Assembly: GCF_039545455.1 (NCBI RefSeq)
Contig: NZ_CP154467.1
Location: 2,226,501 to 2,290,500, forward strand
From: Brucella sp. BE17
GTDB lineage: Bacteria; Pseudomonadota; Alphaproteobacteria; Rhizobiales; Rhizobiaceae
Direction of reading: 5' to 3'
DNA: 64,000 bases
A model generated the notes under the pieces. The model ran no database searches, was not told where the DNA came from, and worked only from the letters and a program-made list of their open reading frames with translations. A program made the position numbers and the translations under genes. Position 1 is the first letter of the stretch; each line of letters begins with the position of its first letter. Below are positions 36,771 to 45,522 of this stretch, one piece after another.

Positions 36771-37805
36771 ATGGCAAAAACCATGAAAGCCGCCGTGGTT
36801 CGTGAATTCGGCAAGCCGCTGACCATCGACGAGGTTCCAATTCCGGAACCCGGCGATGGGCAGATTCAGGTCGCCGTTCAGGCGTCGGGCGTCTGCCACA
36901 CCGATCTGCATGCTGCTGAAGGCGACTGGCCGGTCAAGCCTAATCCACCATTCATTCCCGGTCATGAAGGTGTCGGTTTTGTCTCGGCGGTGGGGCGTGG
37001 CGTCAAACACGTCAAGGAAGGCGATCGCGTTGGTGTGCCATGGCTCTATACCGCCTGCGGCCATTGTGTGCATTGTCTTGGTGGTTGGGAAACGCTGTGC
37101 GAGGAACAGCTCAATACCGGCTATTCCATCAATGGTGGCTTTGCCGATTATGTGGTGGCCGATCCGAATTTCGTCGGGCATTTGCCCAAAAACATCGCGT
37201 TCAACGAAATAGCCCCCGTGCTTTGCGCTGGTGTGACTGTCTATAAGGGGCTGAAAGTTACCGACACCAAGCCGGGTGACTGGGTGGTGATCTCCGGTAT
37301 TGGTGGCCTTGGCCACATGGCGGTACAATATGCCAAGGCCATGGGTATGAATGTTGCTGCCGTCGATATTGACGACAAGAAGCTCGATCTTGCCCGCAAG
37401 CTTGGCGCAACGGTGACGGTCAATGCCAAGACGCATAACGATCCGGCAGCTTTCATCAAGAAGGAAACCGATGGCGGCGCGCAGGGCGTACTGGTGACGG
37501 CGGTTTCGCCAAAGGCTTTTGAACAGGCAATTGGCATGGCCGCTCGCGGCGGCACGATTGCGTTGAATGGCCTGCCGGCAGGTGAGTTTCCTCTTTCGAT
37601 CTTCAATATGGTGCTTAACGGCATCACGGTGCGCGGCTCCATCGTCGGCACGCGTCTCGACTTGCAGGAATCGCTTGATTTCGCAGGCGATGGCAAGGTC
37701 AAGGCGACGATCCGTACCGACAAGATCGACAATATCAACGCGATCTTCGATGAAATGCGCGCCGGTCAGATCGAAGGCCGCGTGGTCATGGACCTGACGC
37801 ATTGA
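36771..37805 (+). CDS. adhA: Zinc-dependent alcohol dehydrogenase
   Basis: 344 residues of the medium-chain dehydrogenase family. Interconverts primary alcohols and aldehydes with NAD. Catalytic zinc ligands are Cys in SGVCHTDLHAAEG and His in PGHEGVG; the structural zinc site is C-x2-C-x2-C-x7-C (CGHCVHC...LC). The nucleotide fold carries ISGIGGLGHMAVQYAKAMG. ATG at 36771, with a second in-frame ATG four codons later. It sits 71 bp after the aldehyde dehydrogenase. Confidence 0.94.
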   Translation: MAKTMKAAVVREFGKPLTIDEVPIPEPGDGQIQVAVQASGVCHTDLHAAEGDWPVKPNPPFIPGHEGVGFVSAVGRGVKHVKEGDRVGVPWLYTACGHCVHCLGGWETLCEEQLNTGYSINGGFADYVVADPNFVGHLPKNIAFNEIAPVLCAGVTVYKGLKVTDTKPGDWVVISGIGGLGHMAVQYAKAMGMNVAAVDIDDKKLDLARKLGATVTVNAKTHNDPAAFIKKETDGGAQGVLVTAVSPKAFEQAIGMAARGGTIALNGLPAGEFPLSIFNMVLNGITVRGSIVGTRLDLQESLDFAGDGKVKATIRTDKIDNINAIFDEMRAGQIEGRVVMDLTH

Positions 37806-37821
37806 GAAGGGCATGATGGAA

Positions 37822-37848
37822 AAGGCCGCCGTATTTTGCGGCGGCCTT
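37822..37848 (+). terminator. Hairpin between adhA and the DUF779 gene
   Basis: AAGGCCGCCG and CGGCGGCCTT form a perfect 10-bp stem with a 7-base loop, followed by ATCGTTT. The ribosome site of the next gene (GGGAGGAAG) starts about 10 bp later, so this may act as a partial terminator or attenuator inside the operon. Confidence 0.75.
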
Positions 37849-37868
37849 ATCGTTTCCGGGAGGAAGAT

Positions 37869-38219
37869 ATGACCAGAGAGGTGGAGGAGCCGCAGGTCAG
37901 CGCAACCGATGCAGCGCTTGAACTCATTGCTGAATTGGAGGCTGAGTACGGGCCGATCATGTTCCACCAGTCGGGTGGCTGCTGTGATGGTTCATCGCCC
38001 ATGTGCTATCCACAAGGCGACTTTCTGCTTGGCGATAGCGATGTGAAGCTCGGCGAGATCGGCGGTGCGCCGTTTTATATCAGTGGGCCGCAATATGAGG
38101 CTTGGAAACATACCGAGCTGATCATCGATGTCGTGCCGGGACGCGGCGGCATGTTCTCGCTCGACAACGGACGCGAAAAGCGATTTCTTACCCGCTCGAA
38201 TGTTTGCTCGGTGCCTTGA
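37869..38219 (+). CDS. DUF779 domain protein
   Basis: 116 residues. DUF779 proteins are found next to AcoD/ExaC-type aldehyde dehydrogenases and alcohol dehydrogenases, as here; the function is unknown. Conserved features include MFHQSGGCCDGSSPMCYP with a Cys-Cys pair and third cysteine that could bind metal, and GRGGMFSLDNGREKRFLTRS split near the end. The ATG at 37869 follows GGGAGGAAGAT; an earlier in-frame start at 37836 lies in the upstream hairpin and is discounted. Confidence 0.88.
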   Translation: MTREVEEPQVSATDAALELIAELEAEYGPIMFHQSGGCCDGSSPMCYPQGDFLLGDSDVKLGEIGGAPFYISGPQYEAWKHTELIIDVVPGRGGMFSLDNGREKRFLTRSNVCSVP

Positions 38220-38284
38220 ATTGTTTGGCCTTTTCGTTTTCCGGCAAAAAGGTTAGGTAAGGGGAGGGGAGTAATTGCGCCTAT

Positions 38285-39310
38285 ATGAGCATGCCGGAAA
38301 AAAGAGCGACGATCCATGATGTGGCACGACTTGCAGGCGTGTCGATCAAGACTGTTTCGCGTGTTTATAATGACGAGCCGAATGTGCGTGATGCGATCCG
38401 TGAAAAGGTGCGCGCAGCGGGCGCGCAATTGCGCTATCGGCCCAATGTGGCAGCTCGCAGTCTCGTGGAGCGGCGCTCGCATCTGATCGGGCTGTTCTTT
38501 GAGAATCCTAGTGCCAGCTATGCCACCGAATTGCAGATGGGGGCGTTGGAGCGGCTGCGCGGCACACGCTATCGTCTGCTGATCTTTCCGGTTGAAAACC
38601 GCGCCGATATTCGCGGGGCGCTGATTGAGACAGCACATGCTTCTGGCCTTGACGGCATCATCGTCACGCCTCCCATGTCGGACGATCCAGAGATTTTAAA
38701 CGAACTGACGGCCTCTGCGATGCCCTTCGCACGCGTTGCGGGCGATGTGAACGTGCATTCCAAAAACAACGTCGTCATCGACGATGAGGCTGCCGCCATT
38801 GATCTGATGGATTATCTTTTAAAGCTCGGGCACCGCAGGATTGCCATCGTCATTGGTGATGCAACGCACCGCTCCGCCGAATTGCGCCTTATCGGCTATC
38901 GACACGCTTTGGAAACCGCTGGCATCGAGCATAATCCCGACTTTGAGGTGCAGGGTGGCTTCAGTTTTGCAAGCGGGCTGACGGCGGGCAGAAAGCTGCT
39001 GGCGCTTGAAAACCGACCCACGGCGATTTTCGCATCCAATGACGATATGGCGGCGGCAGTCATTCAGATGGCGCATGATCAAGGTCTTTCCGTTCCGGGC
39101 GATCTCACTGTTGTCGGCTTTGACGACAGCGCCATTGCCAGCATGATTTCACCGCAGATCACCACCGTGCGCCAGCCGGTGTTTGAGATGACGCGCGGGG
39201 CCGTCGATATGCTGCTCAGCCAGATCGAAAGCGGGACCACCGCGCTTGCGCGTCAGCTCGATTACAAGCTGATTATCCGCCAGTCATCCGGCCCGGTTCC
39301 CTTAAAATAA
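38285..39310 (+). CDS. LacI-family transcriptional regulator
   Basis: 341 residues. The N-terminal LacI helix-turn-helix is typical (ATIHDVARLAGVSIKTVSRV, with hinge helix NVAARSL), followed by a periplasmic-binding-like sensor domain (LIGLFFENPSASY, FASNDDMAAAVIQMA, VVGFDDSAIASMISPQITTV split). The sugar sensed is not clear and the nearest genes are not sugar-uptake genes, so its regulon probably lies elsewhere. GGGGAGGGG lies upstream of the start. Confidence 0.9.
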   Translation: MSMPEKRATIHDVARLAGVSIKTVSRVYNDEPNVRDAIREKVRAAGAQLRYRPNVAARSLVERRSHLIGLFFENPSASYATELQMGALERLRGTRYRLLIFPVENRADIRGALIETAHASGLDGIIVTPPMSDDPEILNELTASAMPFARVAGDVNVHSKNNVVIDDEAAAIDLMDYLLKLGHRRIAIVIGDATHRSAELRLIGYRHALETAGIEHNPDFEVQGGFSFASGLTAGRKLLALENRPTAIFASNDDMAAAVIQMAHDQGLSVPGDLTVVGFDDSAIASMISPQITTVRQPVFEMTRGAVDMLLSQIESGTTALARQLDYKLIIRQSSGPVPLK

Positions 39311-39321
39311 AGGGAACCGGG
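39292..39321. terminator. Bidirectional terminator between LacI and ABC exporter genes
   Basis: CCCGGTTCCCTT and AAGGGAACCGGG form a perfect 12-bp stem with loop AAAATA. It overlaps the stop codon of the LacI gene and lies 8 bp from the end of the convergent ABC gene. Confidence 0.85.
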
Positions 39322-39328
39322 TGGGCTT

Positions 39329-41137
39329 TCACGGCAGTTCAAGCCCCTTGGTCAGTTCCAGGGCCTGCCGCTCGAAAAGACGGCGATAAATGCCGTCGGC
39401 TTTGCGGATCAAGGCGTCGTGATCGCCTTCCTCGACGATTTCACCACGGTCAAAAACCAGAAGCCGGTCCAGGGCGCGCACTGTGGACAAGCGGTGCGCA
39501 ATCACCAACGTGGTGCGTCCGACCATCAGCCGTTCCATTGCTTCCTGGATCAGCACTTCCGATTCCGAATCAAGGCTCGACGTTGCCTCATCGAGAATCA
39601 GTACCGGCGCATCGGCCAGAAAGGCACGCGCAATGGCAACCCTCTGGCGTTCGCCGCCTGAAAGTTTCACGCCGCGCTCACCCACCAACGTGCCATAGCC
39701 TTTTGGCAAGCGGTTGATGAAATCATGCGCGCTGGCAAGGCGTGCCGCTTCCTCAATCTTCGCCTGACTGGCACCGGGTTTCGCATAGGCGATGTTTTCG
39801 GCCAAAGTCCTGTGAAACAGGATCGGTTCCTGCTGCACGATGGCAATCTGCGATCTGAGCGACGCCTGTGTCACTGCGGCGATGTTCTGCCCGTCGATCA
39901 GGATCGCGCCACCCGTGACATCGTAAAGCCGCTGGATCAGCTTGACGAAGGTTGTTTTGCCCGAACCCGAATGACCCACCAGCCCGACGCGCTCGCCTGC
40001 TTCGATTTTGACCGAGAAATCGCGATAAAGCGGCGCCGCGTGATTGCCATAATGGAAGGTCACGCGGTCGAAACGGATTTCGCCACTGCCGATGCGGATC
40101 GCAGGTGCATGCGGACGGTCGGCGATGCCGTAAGGCTCGGCCTCGATTGCGACCAGCTCTTCCATATCATTGACCGAGCGTTGCAGGTTGTGGACATGCA
40201 TTCCGATATCGCGCAAATAACCCTGCAACACGAAAAAGGCGGTGAGCACGAAAGTGATGTCACCAGCACTCGCCTGCCCCATGCTCCACAGATACAGCGC
40301 AAAGACAAGCACCACGCCACGCATGACGAGCAGGGTCGAGCCTTGAATAAAGCCGTTGAGCGTACCGCGCAGCCATGTGCGCCGCGTGCGCCCGCGCCAT
40401 TTGGCGATGACTTTTGCAAGCCTCCCATCCTCGCGCTTTTCCGCGCCGAAAGCCTTGACCACGGCATTGCAGGAAATGGCATCGGCAAGCGCGCCGCCCA
40501 TGCGCGTGTCCCAGCTATTCGCAAGCGTTGCGGCAGGGGCGACGAGGCCCAGAGAAATTACGATTGTCGCGGCGATGAACATCACCGAGCCGATGGCGAC
40601 CAGCAGTCCCATCAGCGGCCAATACCATGTCATGAGCGCAACCGAGCCGATGAGCATTAACAGCGATGGCAGCAGGGCGAGAATGAGCGTATCATTGAGA
40701 AGATCGAGCGCCCACATGCCGCGCGTAACCTTGCGCACCGTCGATCCGGCAAAGGCATTGGCGTGCCAGTCGGTCGAAAAGCGTTGCAATTTTTGAAAAG
40801 CGCTTGCTGCAATGTCGCTCATGATTTTGAGCGTGAAGTCGGTGACAATATAGAACGACACCTGCCGCGAGATTAGCGCCAGCGCACCGAGCGCGAGCAA
40901 CATGATCAGCGCTGAAATGGCGGCGTTCCAGGCGCTGTCGTGGCCAAGCGAAAGCGCATCGACCAGCCGCCCCGAATAAAGCGGTGTAAGGACATCTGCG
41001 GCTGTTGCCAGAAGCATGCCGATTATCATCAGCGTCAGCCGCAGAGGCTGACATCGCCAGTGACTGAAAGTGTAGCCGAGGACGCTGCGGAAGGCAGGCC
41101 CCCGGAATGTTATACGAAACCGGGTCATAGCAACCAT
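39329..41137 (-). CDS. ABC exporter, fused permease and ATPase
   Basis: 602 residues, a half-transporter that would work as a dimer. The N-terminal half has about six membrane helices. The C-terminal ATPase carries Walker A GHSGSGKTT, the Q-loop, signature LSGGERQRVAIARAF and Walker B VLILDEATSSLD, then the His switch VIAHRLST. It resembles MsbA/multidrug-type exporters; the substrate is unknown. ATGs at 41137 and 41128 are both possible. It is not a candidate for the missing thiamine-precursor ATPase, since that partner would be a stand-alone ATPase. Confidence 0.93.
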   Translation of the reverse strand: MVAMTRFRITFRGPAFRSVLGYTFSHWRCQPLRLTLMIIGMLLATAADVLTPLYSGRLVDALSLGHDSAWNAAISALIMLLALGALALISRQVSFYIVTDFTLKIMSDIAASAFQKLQRFSTDWHANAFAGSTVRKVTRGMWALDLLNDTLILALLPSLLMLIGSVALMTWYWPLMGLLVAIGSVMFIAATIVISLGLVAPAATLANSWDTRMGGALADAISCNAVVKAFGAEKREDGRLAKVIAKWRGRTRRTWLRGTLNGFIQGSTLLVMRGVVLVFALYLWSMGQASAGDITFVLTAFFVLQGYLRDIGMHVHNLQRSVNDMEELVAIEAEPYGIADRPHAPAIRIGSGEIRFDRVTFHYGNHAAPLYRDFSVKIEAGERVGLVGHSGSGKTTFVKLIQRLYDVTGGAILIDGQNIAAVTQASLRSQIAIVQQEPILFHRTLAENIAYAKPGASQAKIEEAARLASAHDFINRLPKGYGTLVGERGVKLSGGERQRVAIARAFLADAPVLILDEATSSLDSESEVLIQEAMERLMVGRTTLVIAHRLSTVRALDRLLVFDRGEIVEEGDHDALIRKADGIYRRLFERQALELTKGLELP

Positions 41138-41240
41138 ACCAGCCCGCCCGAAGACGGATTCTGGTTCCTTAAAAGTATTTCCAAACCAGTGAGGCGTAAT
41201 CTGTGTCGCACGGTGTATGAAAACGGAGACAAAAACAAAT

Positions 41241-41254
41241 AGCTCAAAAGAGCT
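41241..41254 (-). terminator. Terminator of the short transcript
   Basis: Read on the minus strand: AGCTC, loop TTTT, GAGCT, then ATTTGTTTTTG. A compact stem with a T-rich tail. A second stem, AGCCCG/CGGGCT, lies just upstream at 41282-41299. Confidence 0.65.
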
Positions 41255-41312
41255 GTGACAAAGTTGGGGAGTTTAGAAGGAAGCCCGGGAAGACGGGCTC
41301 AAGGGCGCTTAC

Positions 41313-41375
41313 TTACGAATTGGATGCGCCCGCATTAACACCGGGCACCGACGAAAATGGGTAAAGATGACGCAT
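41313..41375 (-). CDS. Putative 20-residue peptide with a strong ribosome site
   Basis: On the minus strand AGGAGG stands 5 bases before ATG, and the frame encodes 20 residues beginning MRHLYPFSSV and ending GASNS before TAA. It lies in the gap between thiX and the ABC exporter, with its own promoter-like hexamers upstream and a terminator downstream. Function unknown. It could be a leader peptide, a small regulatory peptide, or part of a dual-function small RNA. The peptide is too short for composition to test coding. Confidence 0.45.
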   Translation of the reverse strand: MRHLYPFSSVPGVNAGASNS

Positions 41376-41407
41376 TTCGACCTCCTGCCAGTGTTAAACA
41401 TGTGTGC

Positions 41408-41436
41408 ACAGTAAATGAGCAATAATCTTTCGCCAA
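41408..41436 (-). promoter_or_regulatory. Promoter for the short transcript between thiX and the exporter
   Basis: On the minus strand TTGGCG (41431-41436) and TACTGT (41408-41413) are separated by exactly 17 bp. The start of transcription would fall ~25 bases before the AGGAGG ribosome site of the 20-codon ORF. Confidence 0.5.
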
Positions 41437-41477
41437 GGGGTAAAATCAAGATTGTGTCGCCTTGTGGCAGAAAATCA

Positions 41478-42239
41478 TCACCGCTTGCGCGGCCATGCCG
41501 CCAGTCTTCGCGAAAAATGTGAAACACTTGCGTGCAGGATCATGGTGAAGGCAGCGAGTACGAACAGGCAGGCGAACATCAGATCCACCTTGGCGCGGCC
41601 ATTGGCGAGTAGCATCAGATAGCCAAGCCCCTTGGAAGCACCGACCCATTCGCCGACAACGGCACCGATCGGCGCATAGACGCTGGCGAGCGTAAGACCA
41701 GAGGCGAGCGCCGGAAAGGCTGCGGGGATGCGCACGCGAAACAGGATATGGATGCGTTTGGCGCCAAGGATCTCGGCAGCATCGATCAGCGTGCGTTCGG
41801 TGCGCTGCATACCGTCGAGAAAGGTTGAAACGACCGGGAAAAAAATCATCAATATGGTGACGGCTATTTTCGATGAGGGGCCATAGCCGAGCCAGAGGGT
41901 GAGAATGGGGGCAAGCGCGAAAATCGGGATCGCCTGGCTGAAAACCATCACCGGCATGACGAGACGCTGCGCCAAAGGCGACATCATCAGCAAAATAGCC
42001 GTGACGATGCCGACCGCACCACCAAGTGCAAAACCGCCTAGCACTTCGCCGAAGGTTACGACGGCATTGTCTGAGATCAGTTGCGCATTACTGATCAGCG
42101 CGCGCACGACATCGAGCGGTGCTGGCAGGATGAAGCGCGGCATCTGCCAGATGCTGACTACGGCCTGCCATAGGCCGAGTACCACGCCCGCCGACAGAAA
42201 TCCGTCGGCGATGCGCCTTTTCCGGGAGCGCTTTTCCAT
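41478..42239 (-). CDS. thiX: Thiamine-precursor ABC transporter permease
   Basis: 253 residues with about six membrane spans and the permease EAA loop (GMQRTERTLIDAAEILGAKRIHILFRVRIPAAFPALASG, read as separate short motifs). It belongs to the ThiXYZ type that imports the hydroxymethyl/aminomethyl-pyrimidine moiety of thiamine. The start overlaps the tenA stop by one base (TAATG); a longer frame to 42332 lies within tenA. It is the last gene of the operon, and the expected ATPase gene (thiZ) does not follow. Confidence 0.88.
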   Translation of the reverse strand: MEKRSRKRRIADGFLSAGVVLGLWQAVVSIWQMPRFILPAPLDVVRALISNAQLISDNAVVTFGEVLGGFALGGAVGIVTAILLMMSPLAQRLVMPVMVFSQAIPIFALAPILTLWLGYGPSSKIAVTILMIFFPVVSTFLDGMQRTERTLIDAAEILGAKRIHILFRVRIPAAFPALASGLTLASVYAPIGAVVGEWVGASKGLGYLMLLANGRAKVDLMFACLFVLAAFTMILHASVSHFSRRLAAWPRKR

Positions 42240-42952
42240 TATGCTGCTTTTAAGCCCGCTTTCAGACTTGCCTTCAGACCCATCGACCAGAAATCCGCTT
42301 CCAGTCGGCTGGCGGTTGCAAATATCTTGCACAATTTCGGCCAGCGCGGACTGTTCTCGAAATCTAGGCCAATGCGATTAATGGCTGCCTGATCGAACAG
42401 TTTTCCAAATGTGTGGCACATGTCCTGATAATCAGGTCCCGCATAGGTATCGATCCATTCCTGATAGGGCGTGCCGGGTTTTGCGATAGCCGCAAGGTTT
42501 TGCCCAATTTCCCCATAGCCATGTGCACAGGGGATGAGCGCGGTTAAAAGATCGAGAAAGTCGCCCGCTTGTCCGCAATCGAGCACATAGCGCGTATAGG
42601 CGAGGTTTTCCGGCTCCTCATTTGTGTTGTAAAGATCATCCTCGCTGATACCCTCGCGCCCGCAAATGCCGACATGCAGCGGTAGTTCGGTTGTTGCCAG
42701 CCGGTGCATGACATCGGCACAGAGCTTGGTTTCCTCTCTCGTCTCCGCCTTCAACACGCCAAGCGCAAAAGCGCGGGCATAGTGATGCAGATAGACATAG
42801 TCCTGCCGGAGATAATGCAGGAATGCCGCTTTGGGCAGCGTGCCATCGGCAAGCCGCAACACGAATTCATGCTCGATATAGGGCGTCCAGTGATCAAGCG
42901 TTGCCGCACGCAGTTTGGTAAACAGTCGGGACGAATAATCGGGCTTGCTCAT
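42239..42952 (-). CDS. tenA: TenA family aminopyrimidine aminohydrolase (thiaminase II)
   Basis: 237 residues, all-helical TenA fold. Hydrolyses amino-HMP from degraded thiamine to HMP for salvage. The catalytic Cys lies in LIPCAHGYGEIG; an N-terminal conserved stretch is FLHYLRQDYVYLHHYARAFA, and the C-terminus has a conserved Phe/Trp pattern. It lies between thiY and thiX, overlapping both by one base, so salvage and uptake are co-translated. Confidence 0.93.
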   Translation of the reverse strand: MSKPDYSSRLFTKLRAATLDHWTPYIEHEFVLRLADGTLPKAAFLHYLRQDYVYLHHYARAFALGVLKAETREETKLCADVMHRLATTELPLHVGICGREGISEDDLYNTNEEPENLAYTRYVLDCGQAGDFLDLLTALIPCAHGYGEIGQNLAAIAKPGTPYQEWIDTYAGPDYQDMCHTFGKLFDQAAINRIGLDFENSPRWPKLCKIFATASRLEADFWSMGLKASLKAGLKAA

Positions 42953-43929
42953 TACTTTTTTCCTTCCACATTGACGTCGATGGCGAGGTCTTCGACCGGC
43001 AGGATGGAGGACACGAGACCGTTCTTGTGGAGATAGGTTTCGTAGCGGCTCCAGCGGCCGTAATCGAGGCTTGCCGGTGAACGCGAAAAACGTGCGATCG
43101 TGTCTTTCCAGGAGCGCTGGTTCAACTCGTCATTGAGTTCACTGCTATAGGACGCAAAGAGTTCAAAACTCTTGTCAGGGTGATTGACGATATATTGTGC
43201 GGCTTTTTCGGTTGCCGCGAGAAAGCGCGAAATGCGGTCCTTTTCGGCTGCATCGAGCTTGTTCTTGTTTGCAACATAGACCAGCTCGTCATAGACTGGC
43301 ACGCCTTCCTCTTCGACGAAGAAGCATTTGCCCGGCACGCCTTCGACGGTCATCTGATGCAATTCAACATTGCGATAGGCACCGATGACCGCATCGACCT
43401 GTTTCGACATCAGCGCAGGTGCCAGCGAGAAATTGACGCTGATCAGTTCGACCTCGTCCAGCGTTACGCCGTGCTGGCCCAAAATTGTGCCAAGCAGGGT
43501 GCGCTCGACACCGGCCACCGAAAAGCCGATCTTCTTGCCCTTGAGATCGGCGAGCTTATCGATCGAGCCGTCATCACGGATCATCAGGCAGTTGAGCGGC
43601 GAATCGACCAGTGTGCCGACGCGGATGACCGGGATATCGGCATGAACGTCGAGATGCACCTGCTGCTGGTAGGAAATCGCCAGATCGGCCTCTCCCGCCG
43701 CGACCATCTTGGGCGGTACGGCAGCATCCGCGGGGGCAATGATTTCCACATCAAGCCCGGCATCCTTGAAGTATCCGAGCTTGTCGGCGACGATTATTGG
43801 CCCGTGATCCGGGTTCACATACCAATCGAGAATGAGCTTGAATTTGTCGTTGGTTTGCGCCGCCGACACAGACGTCAGGGCGAGCGAAAGGGTGGCGCTG
43901 AAAAGCGCAGCAAAAACCAGTTTTTTCAT
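42952..43929 (-). CDS. thiY: Thiamine-precursor ABC transporter substrate-binding protein
   Basis: 325 residues with a signal peptide (MKKLVFAALFSATLSLALTS..., cleavage after SAA near residue 24). The mature protein is of the NMT1/THI5 fold: LILDWYVNPDHGPIIVADKLGYFKDAGLDVEI is the diagnostic N-terminus, in short motifs. ThiY binds N-formyl-4-amino-5-aminomethyl-pyrimidine or related thiamine breakdown products in the periplasm. It is followed by tenA and the permease thiX. Confidence 0.92.
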   Translation of the reverse strand: MKKLVFAALFSATLSLALTSVSAAQTNDKFKLILDWYVNPDHGPIIVADKLGYFKDAGLDVEIIAPADAAVPPKMVAAGEADLAISYQQQVHLDVHADIPVIRVGTLVDSPLNCLMIRDDGSIDKLADLKGKKIGFSVAGVERTLLGTILGQHGVTLDEVELISVNFSLAPALMSKQVDAVIGAYRNVELHQMTVEGVPGKCFFVEEEGVPVYDELVYVANKNKLDAAEKDRISRFLAATEKAAQYIVNHPDKSFELFASYSSELNDELNQRSWKDTIARFSRSPASLDYGRWSRYETYLHKNGLVSSILPVEDLAIDVNVEGKK

Positions 43930-43944
43930 TTAGTCCTCCAGAAA

Positions 43945-44553
43945 CTACCTTAAATAAGGTCGGGTCACGTTGATCCATTGCCTTACCCGGGCTTCTGGAT
44001 CGGGATTGAGTGTGATGTCGGTGACAACGGAAACGATGTCGGCCCCAGCTTCAAAAACGCCCGGCGCACGTTCCACATTCATGCCGCCAATACCCACGAG
44101 TGGAATGCCGCCGACAGCTTTTTTCCATTGACCAACGCGCTCCAGTCCCTGTTCATGCCATTTCATCTTTTTCAAAATGGTAGGGTAGACAGGGCCAAGC
44201 GCGATATAGGCGGGTTTGAGAGCCAATGCGCGATCGAGTTCCGCCTCATCGTGGCTGGAAATACCGAGTTTCAGACCGGCGTTTTGGATGGTGTGGAGAT
44301 CGGCCTCGTCCAGATCTTCCTGACCGAGATGGATGAAATCGCAGCCTTCTTCGATGGCGAGTTTCCAATAATCATTGACAATGAGCTGGCAGTCATGCGC
44401 CGCACAAATGCTGCGTGCGGCACGGATTTCAGTGCGAAGCTCCGAATCGCTTTTATCTTTTATGCGCAATTGCACGAGCTTGATGCCGAGCGGCACCATG
44501 CGCTCACACCACTCGGCGCTATCGAAAATCGGATAGAAGGGATCGAGAACCAT
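43945..44553 (-). CDS. thiE: Thiamine phosphate synthase
   Basis: 202 residues of the TIM-barrel ThiE family. Joins HMP-pyrophosphate and thiazole phosphate to thiamine phosphate. Motifs: VQLRIKDKSDSE, LIVNDYWKLAIEEGCDFIHLGQEDL (in parts), GISSHDEAELDRAL, YIALGPVYPT and VGIGGMNVERA. It overlaps thiG by one base. Its position between thiG and thiY is part of one continuous thiamine operon. Confidence 0.94.
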   Translation of the reverse strand: MVLDPFYPIFDSAEWCERMVPLGIKLVQLRIKDKSDSELRTEIRAARSICAAHDCQLIVNDYWKLAIEEGCDFIHLGQEDLDEADLHTIQNAGLKLGISSHDEAELDRALALKPAYIALGPVYPTILKKMKWHEQGLERVGQWKKAVGGIPLVGIGGMNVERAPGVFEAGADIVSVVTDITLNPDPEARVRQWINVTRPYLR

Positions 44554-45323
44554 TACACAAATGCCTTTCCAATCAGCGGCGTGGAGGGGGAAGCCATATC
44601 GCGCGCCTCGATGGCATCGGCCTCATAGGCAAGGCGTCCTGCCTCGATCGCCAGCCCAAAGGCACGCGCCATGGCAGCCGGATCGCCTGCCTTGGCAACA
44701 GCGGTGTTGATCAATACGGCGTCAAAACCCAGTTCCATGGCGGCGCTCGCGTGCGACGGCACGCCGATACCAGCATCGACCACCAGCGGAATTTTTGGAA
44801 AATGCGCGCGCATGGTTTTGAGCGCGTAGACATTGTTCAACCCGCGCCCGGAACCGATTGGCGCACCCCATGGCATCAGCACCTTGCAGCCTGCTTCGAT
44901 GAGCTTTTCGGCAACGACGAGATCGTCGTTCATATAGGGAAAGACCTCAAAGCCATCGTCGCAGAGAATGCGTGCTGCTTCCACAAGCCCGAACGGATCG
45001 GGTTGTAGCGTGTCGTGATCGCCGATGACTTCAAGCTTGATCCAGTCGGTGCCAAAGACCTCACGCGCCATTTTGGCTGTCGTCACAGCCTCACGCGATG
45101 TGTGGCAGCCGGCGGTGTTGGGCAGGACTGCGACGTCCAATTCCTTAATGAGACGCCAAAAATCTTGCCCCGCACGTTCGTTTCCACTCTCACGTCGGAG
45201 CGACACAGTGACGATACCTGCTTTTGACGCGCGAACGCTGTCAGCCAGAATGGCAGGCGAGGGATATTGTGCCGTACCAAGCAGCAGACGGCTTTCAAAT
45301 GTTTTGCCATAAAATTTCAGCAT
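44553..45323 (-). CDS. thiG: Thiazole synthase
   Basis: 256 residues. Forms the thiazole ring from dehydroglycine, 1-deoxy-xylulose-5-phosphate and ThiS thiocarboxylate. The Schiff-base lysine lies in [10 protein letters not shown]; other motifs are [11 protein letters not shown] at the start, [25 protein letters not shown] and [12 protein letters not shown]. The start at 45323 is preceded by GGGAGGC; the frame runs further back through thiS but out of its frame. One base separates it from thiS. Confidence 0.95.
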   Translation of the reverse strand: MLKFYGKTFESRLLLGTAQYPSPAILADSVRASKAGIVTVSLRRESGNERAGQDFWRLIKELDVAVLPNTAGCHTSREAVTTAKMAREVFGTDWIKLEVIGDHDTLQPDPFGLVEAARILCDDGFEVFPYMNDDLVVAEKLIEAGCKVLMPWGAPIGSGRGLNNVYALKTMRAHFPKIPLVVDAGIGVPSHASAAMELGFDAVLINTAVAKAGDPAAMARAFGLAIEAGRLAYEADAIEARDMASPSTPLIGKAFV

Positions 45324-45324
45324 C

Positions 45325-45522
45325 TTAGCCTCCCTGCATCGGCGCGAGAACTTCGATGCGGTCGCCATTGGAAATTGTGGTTGTTTCGCGCTCATCGCTT
45401 GCGACGAACTCACCATTGAGCGCGGTTGCAACCACCGCCTTATCGAGTTCGATTTCAGCAATGAGGGCTGCGAGAGTGGCGGCAGCGGTTTCGACCCTCT
45501 CGCCGTTGAGAATAATGGTCAT
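45325..45522 (-). CDS. thiS: Sulfur carrier protein ThiS
   Basis: 65 residues, ubiquitin-like fold, ending in the required Gly-Gly (APMQGG) that is adenylated and thiocarboxylated to carry sulfur to ThiG. The start overlaps the thiO stop (ATGA). Confidence 0.94.
   Translation of the reverse strand: MTIILNGERVETAAATLAALIAEIELDKAVVATALNGEFVASDERETTTISNGDRIEVLAPMQGG

Noticed and set aside
36669..37967. 432-codon open frame antisense to adhA
   Set aside because: It covers a clear zinc alcohol dehydrogenase plus flanking spacers and has no family features.
39329..41137. The ABC exporter as the ATPase partner of ThiX/ThiY
   Set aside because: It is a fused permease-ATPase half-transporter of exporter type with its own spacer and terminators, not a stand-alone importer ATPase.
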